Below, in pieces: positions 31,583 through 40,524 of a stretch of DNA of 53,114 bases; position 1 is the first letter of the stretch; the number at the start of each line of letters is the position of its first letter. The translations under genes and the position numbers were made by a program. The stretch is from Deltaproteobacteria bacterium (GTDB taxonomy: Bacteria > Myxococcota_A > Polyangia > Polyangiales > JADJMO01). Under the pieces are notes generated by a model that had not been told where the DNA came from, searched no databases, and saw only the letters and a program-made list of their open reading frames with translations. Location of the stretch: positions 1 through 53,114 of the forward strand of contig JACPFM010000023.1 in NCBI GenBank assembly GCA_016182965.1, read 5' to 3'.

Positions 31583-31825
31583 TTCGCCGACGCTCGGGCC
31601 AGGCCGACACTTTTCGCCGGTGATTCGCGCGTGTTCCACTGCCCGAGGTCACCGGTCGGGGCCCACCGCGGGACGATCCGCCGCGGTCGGGGCGTGAACG
31701 GGACGTCACAGGTCCCGTGAAGAGGCTGGCGCGGGCAGCGCCGAGCGCGTCCGATGATCCCGCTCAAACAAACCTTCGACCCAGGAGCCGTCTGCCGGTC
31801 ATCCGCGTTTCACCTGGCCGGGTGT

Positions 31826-31831
31826 TAGGCT
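31826..31831 (+). promoter_or_regulatory. TAGGCT -10-like element for the diguanylate cyclase gene
   Basis: GTTAGGCT lies 14 bp before the GTG start, predicting a leader of only a few nucleotides. No -35 is evident. Confidence 0.3.
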
Positions 31832-31845
31832 AACCGTCTTCGCCC

Positions 31846-32805
31846 GTGCCGAACCGTAGCGATCATCCGAACGCGGACCGCCCCGCCGGCGCTACGCACT
31901 TCGAGTCGGACCGGCCGACCAAGACGAAGACCGTCGTCACGGTGATCCAGCCGCCGACGGCGGCGCCGTCCTCGAACTCGGCCGCGGCGTGCCTCGTGAT
32001 CATCTACGGGGCCGATCTCGGGCGCCGCGTGGTCCTCGACGGCAACCCGCTCGAGATCGGGCGATCGGTCAAATGCGACCTCGCCATCGACCAGGAGTCC
32101 GTCTCGCGCAAGCACGCGCGGATCACGTGGGAAGGCGCGCGCTACAAGCTCGCCGATCTCGGATCGACCAACGGCTCGTACGTCAACGACGAGCTGTGCA
32201 CCGAGCGGTTCTTGAAGGACGGCGACCAGCTGAAGATCGGCCGCACCATCCTCAAGTTCATGACCGGCGACAACATCGAGACGGCGTATCACGAAGAGAT
32301 CTACCGGCTGATGACCTTCGACGGTCTCACCCAGGTGCACAACAAGCGGCACTTCCACGAGACGCTCGACCGCGAGGTGTCGCGCAGCTCGCGCTACGAG
32401 CGCCCGATGACCCTCGTGGTGTTCGACATCGATCACTTCAAGAAGGTCAACGACACCCACGGCCACCTCGCGGGCGACGCCCTCCTCCGCCAGCTCGCCT
32501 CGCTGGTGCGGGGCCGCATCCGCCGCGAGGACCTCTTCGCCCGCGTCGGCGGCGAGGAGTTCGCCGTGCTCCTGCCCGAGATCGACGCCAACGGCGCGGC
32601 GCAGTTCGCCGAGAAGATCCGCAAGCTGGTCGAGGCGCAGACGTTCCACTTCGAGGACGTGCACATCTCGGTCACGCTCTCGCTCGGCATCGCGCAGCTG
32701 CGGCCGCCGTACACGACAGGCGAGCAGCTGTACAAGGCGGCCGACGCAGCCCTGTACGTGGCCAAGCAGAGCGGGCGCAATCGGGTCGAGGTCGACCGCG
32801 CTTGA
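31846..32805 (+). CDS. FHA-GGDEF diguanylate cyclase
   Basis: This 319-residue protein makes the second messenger c-di-GMP. The N-terminal FHA domain binds phosphothreonine and keeps all key residues: EIGRSVKCDLAI, ESVSRKHARI and DLGSTNGSYVN. The GGDEF domain has FDGLTQVHNKRHF, FDIDHFKKVNDTHGH, and an active-site GGEEF. An inhibitory I-site RRED lies five residues before it, so feedback by c-di-GMP is expected. There are no membrane segments. A kinase that phosphorylates its ligand is likely, but none is adjacent; the large Ser/Thr kinase 12 kb away is a speculative partner. The start is a GTG, since no in-frame ATG precedes the conserved region. Confidence 0.95.
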   Translation: MPNRSDHPNADRPAGATHFESDRPTKTKTVVTVIQPPTAAPSSNSAAACLVIIYGADLGRRVVLDGNPLEIGRSVKCDLAIDQESVSRKHARITWEGARYKLADLGSTNGSYVNDELCTERFLKDGDQLKIGRTILKFMTGDNIETAYHEEIYRLMTFDGLTQVHNKRHFHETLDREVSRSSRYERPMTLVVFDIDHFKKVNDTHGHLAGDALLRQLASLVRGRIRREDLFARVGGEEFAVLLPEIDANGAAQFAEKIRKLVEAQTFHFEDVHISVTLSLGIAQLRPPYTTGEQLYKAADAALYVAKQSGRNRVEVDRA

Positions 32806-33675
32806 TCAGGCGTCGAGGACGACGCCGCTCTTCAGCGCCCGCGCGACGAGGCCGCGCAGCTCGCTGAAGGTGTCTTCGGCCACCGGCGCGAGCGCCTCGG
32901 CGCCGAACAGGTGGCGCAGCGCTGCCCGCAGCGAGGGGGACGAGGAGGAGCTGATCGCGGCGCGCGCGAGGGCGTCGCGGACCTCGGGCGCGAGCGCGGT
33001 GCTCGCGGCCATCGCGTCGTTCGGAATGGGACCGAAGGTGGCGAGCACCTTGATCGGTCGCGCGTTGCTCCCGTCGGGATCGGTCCACCCGCCGCGGCTG
33101 ATCTTGCCGTCTTTCTGGATGGTCGCGAAGGTCGCGCCGACGTCGGCCGAGCCCTCGACCACGGCGCGCACCACCTCGGCGTGGCTCTGCGCGAAGGTCT
33201 CCTGCGTGAACGCCGTCGCCGGATCGAGACCGTGCGCGGCGAGCAGGAGGCGCGGGAACACGTACCCGGCGGCCGAGCTGCGGTCGACCCACACCGCGCG
33301 CTTGCCCTTCAGCTCTTCGATCGTGGTGATGCTCGAGCTGCCGTGCACGAACAGGCACGCGTGGTACGACGCGGCGCCGCCGCGCACGCACTGGGCAATC
33401 GGGATGACCCGGCCCGAGAGCTCGAGGCGCGCGAGGATCACCGGCGGGAACCATCCGAAGCTCGCGCGGCCCTCGAGGATGGCGCGCTCGAGCGCGCCGT
33501 AGGACGCGACGCGCATGGGCGCGATGTCGAGCCCGACGGCGCTGCCGAGGACGCGGCACACGTCGACGAGGGCCTGCCGCGTGCGGTCGCCCTCGACCGA
33601 CGGCGCGAAGCCGAAGACCAGCCGCGTCGTGTCGGGTAGAGGCGGGTTCGAACCGGGACGATCGTCGCTCGACAA
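32806..33675 (-). CDS. PhnD-like (phosphonate-type) substrate-binding protein without a signal peptide
   Basis: The sequence from RLVFGFAPSVEGDRTRQAL through MRVASYGALERAILEGRASFGWFPP, GKRAVWVDRSSAAGYVFPRLLL and AQSHAEVVRAVVEGSADVGATFA is the PhnD/SsuA-type periplasmic-binding fold used by phosphite, phosphonate and related ABC importers. No signal peptide or lipobox is visible, and no ATG precedes the domain. The TTG used here (289 residues) is the most credible start. A cytoplasmic ligand-sensing role, as known for some PhnD-fold domains, is therefore possible. No permease or ATPase gene is adjacent. It is convergent with the cyclase gene: its stop adjoins that gene's stop. Confidence 0.8.
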   Translation of the reverse strand: MSSDDRPGSNPPLPDTTRLVFGFAPSVEGDRTRQALVDVCRVLGSAVGLDIAPMRVASYGALERAILEGRASFGWFPPVILARLELSGRVIPIAQCVRGGAASYHACLFVHGSSSITTIEELKGKRAVWVDRSSAAGYVFPRLLLAAHGLDPATAFTQETFAQSHAEVVRAVVEGSADVGATFATIQKDGKISRGGWTDPDGSNARPIKVLATFGPIPNDAMAASTALAPEVRDALARAAISSSSSPSLRAALRHLFGAEALAPVAEDTFSELRGLVARALKSGVVLDA

Positions 33676-33733
33676 CTCGGCCGGCAGTATGTCCGGTGCG
33701 CTCGAAAGTCGGAAGCCGAAATTCGATCTGCCG

Positions 33734-33739
33734 TAGAAT
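33734..33739 (+). promoter_or_regulatory. TAGAAT -10-like element
   Basis: TAGAAT ends 8 bp before the ATG of the lipoprotein gene, so the transcript would start at or next to the start codon. It matches five of six -10 consensus positions. A -35 hexamer at normal spacing is not evident. Confidence 0.4.
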
Positions 33740-33747
33740 CCGCCGCC

Positions 33748-34458
33748 ATGCCCCTGGCGCGCCCCACGGCTCTCGAGAAGGCACTCAAGGCTCTCGGCCT
33801 CGTGCTCGCAGTGATGTCCGGTCCGCTGACCGTCGTGCTCCTGGCGGCGAGCGGCTGCGGCGGTGGGGGCAAAGGCGCCGCCGGACCGGCGGCGAGCCCG
33901 AGCGTGTCGGTGAAGCCGCCGCCCACGGTGACCGCGCCGCCCGACGGCGGCCCCTCCGACGCGCCCGCGGCCGAGGCCGGCGCGTCGACGAACGCCGACG
34001 TGGGCATCTGGGGTCCGGTCCTCGCGGCGGGTGACGCCGCGCCCGCGACGAGCGCGGCCGACGCCGCCGCGGCGCCGTGCTGGAAGGGCTTCACGCCGAC
34101 GGGCAACGCCGAGGCCGACGTCGCCGAGCTCGGTCATCGCTGCGCGCAGGGCATGGCGCCGCTCATCCCGCCGGTGAAGCACACCTTCAAGGCCGGCGAG
34201 TCGAAGTCGATCCCCGTGCCGATCGTGCCCGGCTGCTACCGCGTGATCGCCGTCGGCGGCAAGGGCGTGAAGGACGTCGACCTCGCGCTGAAGGATCAGA
34301 GCGGCAAGATCGTCGCCGCCGACATGACACCCGACGACGTGTTCCCGATGATCCACCCGAACAAGGAGTTCTGCGCCGAGGCGGTGCAGTTCCTCAACTT
34401 CGTGATCTCGGTGAAGAAGGGCTCGGGCGACGTCGCCGGCGGCGTGTGGAAGCGCTGA
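33748..34458 (+). CDS. Lipoprotein of unknown function, coupled to SppA
   Basis: The 236-residue product has a long signal region (LKALGLVLAVMSGPLTVVLLAASGC) with lipobox ASGC. An 80-residue Pro/Ala/Asp-rich tether follows, then a compact domain of about 130 residues with three Cys (APCWKG, GHRCAQG, PGCYRVI, and a fourth in KEFCAEA). The domain looks beta-rich, with VIAVGGKGVKDVDLALKDQSGKIVAAD resembling a pre-peptidase or Ig-like fold. Its stop shares an A with the ATG of the next gene (TGATG), so it is translationally coupled to the SppA-like protease and may be its substrate-handling partner; that is inference. Confidence 0.82.
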   Translation: MPLARPTALEKALKALGLVLAVMSGPLTVVLLAASGCGGGGKGAAGPAASPSVSVKPPPTVTAPPDGGPSDAPAAEAGASTNADVGIWGPVLAAGDAAPATSAADAAAAPCWKGFTPTGNAEADVAELGHRCAQGMAPLIPPVKHTFKAGESKSIPVPIVPGCYRVIAVGGKGVKDVDLALKDQSGKIVAADMTPDDVFPMIHPNKEFCAEAVQFLNFVISVKKGSGDVAGGVWKR

Positions 34459-37023
34459 TGGGGTCCCCTACCCGCGCATCGTCGGCCGTCGCCGTCGCCG
34501 TCGAACCTGCCGCGCCCCGCGGGGCGCGACGCGTCCTTGGGGCCCTTCCCTTGATGGGGTTGCTCGCGACGCTCGCCGCGCCGCACGTCGCGCGCGCGCA
34601 GAGCATCCTCGAGCGACCGCCGCGCATCCTGCCGCCGGGGCGCTCGCTCGCGGGCACCGACGACAGCGACGCGCTCGCGCTCAACCCGTCGCAGATCGCG
34701 TTCATGCCGTCGTGGGAGATGCGCTACACCCACGTCGAGCTCCCCGACCGCTCGCCGGTCATCTCGCCGGCGCGCGGCGACGCATTCGGCCTCGCGTTCC
34801 CGCTGTTCTTCGGCTTCGCCACCGGCTTCCGCTTCGAGTCGATCCGTCCGCCGCTGGCCGCGCCGATGGGCGCCGTGCAGACGTACGGCTGGACGCTCGC
34901 GGTGAAGCTCGGCGACGCGATCAGCTACGCGTTCGACGTCCGCAAGTGGCGCCCCGACGACGAGCGGAGCGGCGCCACCACCCTCGGCCTCTCGACCGCG
35001 GTGCGGCTGTCGCGCCGCGTGGGCGTGGCGATCGTCGCGCGCGATCTGACCGGCGCGCGCGGCGACGTGCTCTACGCCGGCGCCGGCGGACTGCCCGGCG
35101 TCGGCGTGCAGCGCTCGTTCGACTTCGGCCTGGCGATCCGCCCGTTCACCACGCGCGCGTTCGAGCTCGGGCTCGAGACGTCGGTGTGGCCCAACGCGCC
35201 CAAGGGCGCCGTCTGGGCGCCGCGCGCCACGCTCGCCGCCGACGTCCCGTACGTGGGCCGCGCGTCGGTCGCGCTCCAGGTCCTCGATCCGATCGGCAGC
35301 GGCGCGTTCGAGAAGACTTGGTCGGTGACCGCCGGCCTCGAGGTCGGCCTGTCGAAGGCCCGGCTCGGCGGCGGCGCGATCGTCGGCAACGGCCTGCAGG
35401 CCGGCGGCCGCCCCGGCTGGTACGCGACCGCCTCGCTCTCCGGCTTCACGCAGCCGGGCGTCCCCGAGACCGATCGCGGCGTCACCATCCGCATCGAGGA
35501 CACCCCCGGCGCGCGCGGCCACGTGCGGCTCCTGCGAAGGCTCGCGCGGCTCGGCCGCGACTCGACGGTCAAGGGCATCGCGCTGATCCTGAAGTCCGAG
35601 CCCGCCTCCTCGACCGCGCACGCCGAGGAGCTCGCCGACGCGTTCGCCGCGCTCCGCGCCAAGGGCATCAAGGTCATCTGCCACCTCGAGGACGGCGGCG
35701 GTCGCGGGCTGCTCGCGTGCTCTGCGGCCGACAAGATCTACGTGCACCCGGCCGGAGGCCTCCGCTTCGCCGGCCTGCGCACGCAGACCATGTACTACGG
35801 CGAGGCGCTGAACAAGATCGGCATCGAGCCGGACTTCCTCCGCATCAAGGAGCACAAGAGCGCGCCCGAGGCGTTCGTGCGCGACGGGCCCACCCCGGTC
35901 AGCAGCAAGAACCAGGACGAGTTCCTCGCCGCGATCGAGGCCGTCTACCTCGATCGCATCTCCAAGGGCCGAAGGCTCCCGCGCGACGTGGTGAAGGCCA
36001 ACCTCGCCAAGGGGCCGTTCGTCGCCGACGAGGCCGTGGCCGCCGGGTTCATCGACGGCAAGCTGTCCGACGACGAAGATCGGCAAGGTCGTGCGCGTCG
36101 AGGACGACGATCCCGATCCGAAGGCGCCGGAGTCCTTCGGGCGCCAGCCGCGCATCGCCGTCGTCTACCTCGACGGCGACATCGTCGACGGCCGCAGCCA
36201 GAAGATCCCCCTGCTCGGCACCAGGCTCGCCGGCTCCTACACGCTGCGCGACACGCTCGAGCAGGTGAAGAACGACGACTCGGTGAAGGGCGTCGTCTTC
36301 CGCATCGAGAGCCCCGGCGGCTCGTCGCTCGCGTCCGACGTGATCTGGCGCGAGGCCGAGCTGCTCTCGAAGGTGAAGCCGGTCGTCGTGTCGATGGGCA
36401 GCGTCGCGGCCAGCGGCGGCTACTACTCGGCCGCGTTCGGCGCGCCGATCTACGCGAACGCGTCGACGGTGACCGGCAGCATCGGCATCTTCTACGGCAA
36501 GGCCGACGTCAGCCCGCTGCTCGGAAAGCTCGGCATCAAGGTCGTCACCAAGAAGACCGCGCCGCACGCCGACGCCGAGTCGCTCTATCGGCCCTTCACC
36601 GACGAGGAGCGCGTCGAGCTCGGGAAGAAGATCGCGCAGTTCTACGCGGTCTTCCTCGATCGCGTCGCCCGCGGCCGCGGGTGGACGATCGAGAAGGTCG
36701 ACTCGGTCGGCCGCGGCAAGGTGTGGACGGGCACCAAGGCGAAGGAGGTCGGCCTGGTCGACTTCGTCGGCGGCTTCGACGAGGCCCTCGCCGCGGTCCG
36801 CCTCAAGGCCGGCCTGCCGCCCGACTCGGCGATCAGCGAGCTGCCGAGCGAGAAGGGCGGCCTGCTCGACCTCGTGCTCGACATGTTCGGCGTCGCCGAG
36901 AACGTCCCGTCGGTCGCCGCGCTGCCCAAGGCGCTCGCCCCCTACGCCGACGCGCTCGCGCCGTTCATGGTCTACGGGCCCGACCAGCCGCTCGCGCTGT
37001 ACGAGGGGTTCGGGCTGCCCTGA
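34458..37023 (+). CDS. sppA: SppA-type (S49) peptidase with N-terminal barrel-like domain, frameshifted
   Basis: SppA peptidases cut signal peptides and membrane-protein fragments using a Ser-Lys dyad. After a signal segment ([15 protein letters not shown]) come about 330 residues of alternating beta strands ([39 protein letters not shown]) that resemble an outer-membrane barrel; this is not part of standard SppA. The peptidase then has the dyad Lys467 in [10 protein letters not shown] and, after the break, [14 protein letters not shown] and the Ser (codon 36412) in [10 protein letters not shown]. The frame breaks near 36078: GKLSDDE is followed by [11 protein letters not shown] one base out of register. 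Lys and Ser fall on opposite sides, so a real frameshift would abolish a single-chain dyad. A sequencing error is the simplest explanation. Confidence 0.87.
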
Positions 37024-37089
37024 TCTGACGATTTCGCGCAACCGGGCGAAGCCCCCTGCCGACCTCCTGCAACAGCACGGAGGTGAGGC

Positions 37090-38046
37090 ATGAGCACGAC
37101 CATCGGCGACGCGATCGGGACCAAGAAGAACTACGAGTGGTATTCGGGCGCCAAGGACCCGAGCATCAAGCTCGCCGACAAGGCGGAGGACAAGGTCGGG
37201 GGCGACAAGTACGACTACCTCGGGTCGACGAAGGCGGGCGTCGAAGAGGAGCGGCTGCACTCGCACCTCGGCGAGTTCACGGAGCTGCTGCTCGAGGCGG
37301 TGCCGCTCGGCCACGATCTCGAACAGATGAAGGGCGGCGCGCTGCTCGCCGGCACCATGCTGCGACTCGGGCAGGACGTGGCGGCGGGGAAGAAGTCCCT
37401 CGGCGAGGCGACCGCGATCGCGTCCGTCGAGGTCGGGCGATTCGCCGTCGAGACCGGCCTCCATGGCGCGATCTCGCACGCGGGCCTCGCCATGGTGATG
37501 GCCAAGGCCGTGATGATGGCCGTGCCGATCATGCTCGAGGAGCAGAAGCAGGACGAACAGCTCATGCACGACGAGGGCGTCCGCCTGGTCGTCGGCGAGC
37601 ACTTCAAGGCGCAGATGCCCGAGGTGACCCATCGGCATCTCGACGCGGGCATGTCGACGTTCGGCCAGACCTACCGCAAGACCGGGACGTTCGAGAAGAC
37701 ATGCGCCGTGTACGAGGGGGCGCTGAAGGCCGATCCGGCGGTCGCCAAGGCGATCGACCAGCGCTTCTGGAACGGCAAGGTCGCGGTCATCGATCTCGGC
37801 ATCAAGAGCCGCGCCGATCTCGACAAGGTCCTCGATCCCAAGAACCAGGATCCGAAGGCGGTCGCCTTCCGCTCGATGTGGATCGACAAGAACAACCTCG
37901 GGTTCCGCTACGGCGTCGAGGCGATGGTCGACGAGATCACGCTGAAGAACGATCCCAAGGCGCAGGAGCTCTACGCGAAGGATCTCGCGAAGTACCAGGC
38001 CGAGAAGGCGGCGCTCGACGCGAAGTCGGTGCCGATCAAGTCATGA
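37090..38046 (+). CDS. Soluble protein of unknown function
   Basis: A 318-residue protein with an excellent ribosome-binding site (GGAGGTGAGG just before the ATG) and no signal peptide. It begins MSTTIGDAIGTKKNYEWYSG. The centre has an Ala/Met-rich hydrophobic helix (ISHAGLAMVMAKAVMMAVPIML, about 137-158), which could enter a membrane after delivery. The C-terminal part is charged (YGVEAMVDEITLKNDPKAQELYAKDLAKYQAEKAALDAK) and probably helical. I recognise no family or catalytic motif. It overlaps the next gene by ATGA, and that gene encodes a small membrane protein. An effector-immunity pair is one idea suggested by the arrangement only. Confidence 0.75.
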   Translation: MSTTIGDAIGTKKNYEWYSGAKDPSIKLADKAEDKVGGDKYDYLGSTKAGVEEERLHSHLGEFTELLLEAVPLGHDLEQMKGGALLAGTMLRLGQDVAAGKKSLGEATAIASVEVGRFAVETGLHGAISHAGLAMVMAKAVMMAVPIMLEEQKQDEQLMHDEGVRLVVGEHFKAQMPEVTHRHLDAGMSTFGQTYRKTGTFEKTCAVYEGALKADPAVAKAIDQRFWNGKVAVIDLGIKSRADLDKVLDPKNQDPKAVAFRSMWIDKNNLGFRYGVEAMVDEITLKNDPKAQELYAKDLAKYQAEKAALDAKSVPIKS

Positions 38047-38483
38047 CCCGCGCGGCCAAGGTGCTGTTCGTCCTCGCCGGCGCGATCTTCGCGGCGGGAT
38101 TCGTCGCCGTCTCGCTGTGGCTGGGCAAACCGTGGGAGGCGCTCGCCGGCGCGCTCGGCGGGTGCGGCATCGCCGCGCGCCCGTGGCTGCCCCGACGCGT
38201 CGAGCGCATCGACCCCGCCGCCCGCCCGAAGACCGTCCACCCGCTGCCGTTCGTGCTGGTGGTCGCGCTCGGCGTGCTGTCGATCCCCTGGCTGGTCGCG
38301 TGCTTGTGGCTCGGCCTCTCGTTCGAGGTCGCGTTCGGCGCCCTGATCGTCGCCGGTGTGACGATGTCGCGCGTGTATCGGCCACGCCCGTCGGCGCACC
38401 TGCTCCCGTGGTATCGCCGGCTGCTGCACCGCGAGCCGCCCGAGCCGCCGCCCTCGCCCGCCGCGACCTACCGCAGTCCGTGA
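38043..38483 (+). CDS. Small integral membrane protein
   Basis: The 146-residue product has four hydrophobic segments arranged as two hairpins: VLFVLAGAIFAAGFVAVSLWL, WEALAGALGGCGIAA, FVLVVALGVLSIPWLVACLWL and FEVAFGALIVAGVTM. The two WLGKPWEA/WLGLSFEV turns look like an internal duplication. A Pro/Arg-rich C-terminal tail is probably cytoplasmic. The ATG overlaps the preceding stop (ATGA), so it is made together with the unknown 318-residue protein. No family was recognised. Confidence 0.75.
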   Translation: MTRAAKVLFVLAGAIFAAGFVAVSLWLGKPWEALAGALGGCGIAARPWLPRRVERIDPAARPKTVHPLPFVLVVALGVLSIPWLVACLWLGLSFEVAFGALIVAGVTMSRVYRPRPSAHLLPWYRRLLHREPPEPPPSPAATYRSP

Positions 38484-38515
38484 GGTCATCCGAGCAAGCT
38501 CCGGACCCGCTCCGG

Positions 38516-38544
38516 TTGACCACATGTCGCTGCCGCGCTACACC
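38516..38544 (+). promoter_or_regulatory. Putative rpsA promoter
   Basis: TTGACC (38516-38521) and TACACC (38539-38544) are separated by 17 bp. The leader would be about 115 nt. It contains a CCACGA/TCGTGG hairpin (38594-38608) and the perfect palindrome GTCGAGCTCGAC (38610-38621). S1 synthesis is autoregulated through its leader in E. coli, so these structures may matter, but that is inference. Confidence 0.35.
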
Positions 38545-38665
38545 GCGCGCCCCCGTAGAAGCCGCCGATCCGACCCGAGCGCTCGCCTCGCCCCCACGAT
38601 GGTCGTGGAGTCGAGCTCGACGCCGCGGCGGCGACCGTGCCTCTACCAGGTCGAAAGAACCACGA

Positions 38666-40450
38666 ATGTCGCAGACTGAAACGTTCCACCAGGGCTCCGC
38701 AGGCGGGGCCGACTCCTTCGCTGCCCTCTTCGAGGCCCAGATGGCCGGCGGCGATCTCGGCCGCGAGGGCGAGATCGTCCAGGGCACCGTCGTCAAGGTC
38801 CAGCGCGACCAGGTTGTCGTCGACATCGGCGGCAAGAGCGAGGGCGTCATCGCCCTGAACGAGTTCGCCGACGCGACCGGTCAGGTCGAGGTCAAGCCGG
38901 GCGACAAGGTCGATGTCTACATCGAGGCCCGCGAGAACGACGACGGTCTTGTCACCCTCTCGAAGGAGAAGGCCGACAAGATGAAGGTGTGGGACGAGAT
39001 CAGCAGCGCGTGCGAGCGCGACGAGCTGATCGAGGGCACCATCTCGCAGCGCGTGAAGGGCGGCCTCTCGGTCACCATCCGCGGCGGCGTGAAGGCGTTC
39101 CTCCCGGGGTCGCAGGTCGACCTCCGCCCGATCCGCAACCTCGACAAGCTGATCGGCCAGACCTACCAATTCAAGGTCATCAAGTTCAACAAGAAGCGCG
39201 GCAACATCGTCCTGTCGCGCCGCGTGCTCCTCGAGAAGGAGCGCGACGAGATGAAGGCGTCGACCCTGGCGAACCTCGAAGAGGGGAAGATCGTCAAGGG
39301 CGTCATCAAGAACATCACCGAGTACGGCGCCTTCGTCGATCTCGGCGGCATCGACGGCCTGCTGCACATCACCGACATGTCGTGGGGTCGCGTCAACCAC
39401 CCGTCGGAGCTGTTCCAGGTGGGCGACGAGGTCACCGTCAAGGTCCTCAAGTACAACCCGGAGACCGAGCGCGTCAGCCTCGGCCTCAAGCAGACCCAGG
39501 ACGATCCGTGGCACCACGCCGAGGAGGCCTATCCGCCCGGCAAGCGCGTGCGCGGCAAGGTCATGTCGATCGCGGACTACGGCGCGTTCATCGAGCTGGA
39601 GCCCGGCGTCGAGGGCCTCGTGCACGTCAGCGAGATGTCCTGGACCCGCAAGGTCAAGAAGCCCCAGCAGATCCTCGAGGTCGGCCAGGAGATCGAGTGC
39701 CAGGTGCTCGAGGTCGACGCCAAGGCCAAGCGCATCTCGCTCGGTCTCAAGCAGCTCGAGCCCGATCCCTGGACGCTCTTCACCGACAAGTACAAGCCGG
39801 GTGACAAGGTCTCGGGCAAGGTCCGCAGCCTCACCGACTACGGCGCGTTCGTCGGCATCGAAGAGGGCGTCGACGGCATGGTGCACAAGAGCGATCTCTC
39901 GTGGACCATCAAGGTCAACGTCCCCGGCGACGTCGTGCACAAGGGCGATGACGTCGAGGCGATCATCCTCTCGATCAACCACGACGAGAAGAAGGTCTCC
40001 CTCGGCATCAAGCAGCTCTGGGACGATCCGTGGGCGCGGCTCGTGTACGACTACCCGGCGGGTCAGGTCCTCGAGGCCAAGGTCCTGTCGGCGTGCGAGT
40101 ACGCGATCTTCGTCGAGCTCCGCCAGGGCGTCGACGCCCAGATCAACATCAGCTCGGCCGCCGAGGCCGAGAGCGTCAAGCGCGGCGAGATGATCAAGGT
40201 CGCGATCGACAGCGTCGATCCGGTCGATCGCCGCGTGACCGTGACCAAGGCCGACGCGTCGGCCGAGGTCGGCTCGAAGGTCGAGACCACCGAGGCTGCC
40301 GAGGGCACGCCGGCCGCTCCGAAGGCCGCCGCCAAGCCCAAGGCGCCGAAGGCGAAGGAGTCGATCGCCCCCGCCGCCTCGAAGACCGGCAGCACCCTCG
40401 GCGAGCTGATCAAGCAGAAGCTCGGCGACCAGCTCGAGGTCAAGAAGTAG
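38666..40450 (+). CDS. rpsA: 30S ribosomal protein S1
   Basis: S1 binds mRNA on the 30S subunit and is needed for translation of most messages. The 594-residue protein has six S1 repeats: GEIVQGTVVKVQRDQVVVDI, ELIEGTISQRVKGGLSVTI, GKIVKGVIKNITEYGAFVDL, GKRVRGKVMSIADYGAFIEL, GDKVSGKVRSLTDYGAFVGI and a more divergent GQVLEAKVLSACEYAIFVEL. Typical linkers such as DPWHHAEEAYPPGKRV are present. An Ala/Lys/Pro-rich tail of about 50 residues follows and ends with a helical LGELIKQKLGDQLEVKK. The ribosome-binding site (GAAAG) is modest, which is usual for rpsA. A strong terminator lies 34 bp after the stop, so it is probably monocistronic. Confidence 0.97.
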   Translation: MSQTETFHQGSAGGADSFAALFEAQMAGGDLGREGEIVQGTVVKVQRDQVVVDIGGKSEGVIALNEFADATGQVEVKPGDKVDVYIEARENDDGLVTLSKEKADKMKVWDEISSACERDELIEGTISQRVKGGLSVTIRGGVKAFLPGSQVDLRPIRNLDKLIGQTYQFKVIKFNKKRGNIVLSRRVLLEKERDEMKASTLANLEEGKIVKGVIKNITEYGAFVDLGGIDGLLHITDMSWGRVNHPSELFQVGDEVTVKVLKYNPETERVSLGLKQTQDDPWHHAEEAYPPGKRVRGKVMSIADYGAFIELEPGVEGLVHVSEMSWTRKVKKPQQILEVGQEIECQVLEVDAKAKRISLGLKQLEPDPWTLFTDKYKPGDKVSGKVRSLTDYGAFVGIEEGVDGMVHKSDLSWTIKVNVPGDVVHKGDDVEAIILSINHDEKKVSLGIKQLWDDPWARLVYDYPAGQVLEAKVLSACEYAIFVELRQGVDAQINISSAAEAESVKRGEMIKVAIDSVDPVDRRVTVTKADASAEVGSKVETTEAAEGTPAAPKAAAKPKAPKAKESIAPAASKTGSTLGELIKQKLGDQLEVKK

Positions 40451-40483
40451 TCGCCCGCGTCGCTCGCGCGACGCTGTGATGAG

Positions 40484-40521
40484 GCCCCGCGCACCGGCGA
40501 CGGTCGCGGGGCTTCGTCTTT
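40484..40521 (+). terminator. Intrinsic terminator of rpsA
   Basis: GCCCCGCG (40484-40491) pairs perfectly with CGCGGGGC (40505-40512), and the loop is 13 nt. TTCGTCTTT follows, a broken but T-rich tract. The hairpin lies 34 bp after the rpsA stop codon and is directly followed by a heptad-repeat arm. Confidence 0.75.
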
Positions 40522-40524
40522 CCG

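Larger units (their letters stand above)
31517..31845. other. Divergent intergenic region
   Basis: About 330 bp without a gene lie between the Cys-rich lipoprotein gene (minus) and the FHA-GGDEF gene (plus). The left end holds the lipoprotein ribosome-binding site and a candidate promoter. The right end holds GTTAGGCT, 14 bp before the cyclase GTG. The central 200 bp show no frame, hairpin with T tract or repeat that I can support. Confidence 0.6.

Noticed and set aside
30142..31767. A 541-codon minus-strand protein ending in the small partner gene
   Set aside because: Most of it is a shadow of the Cys-rich lipoprotein gene in another frame. Only the last 75 codons, from an internal ATG, look like a real gene.
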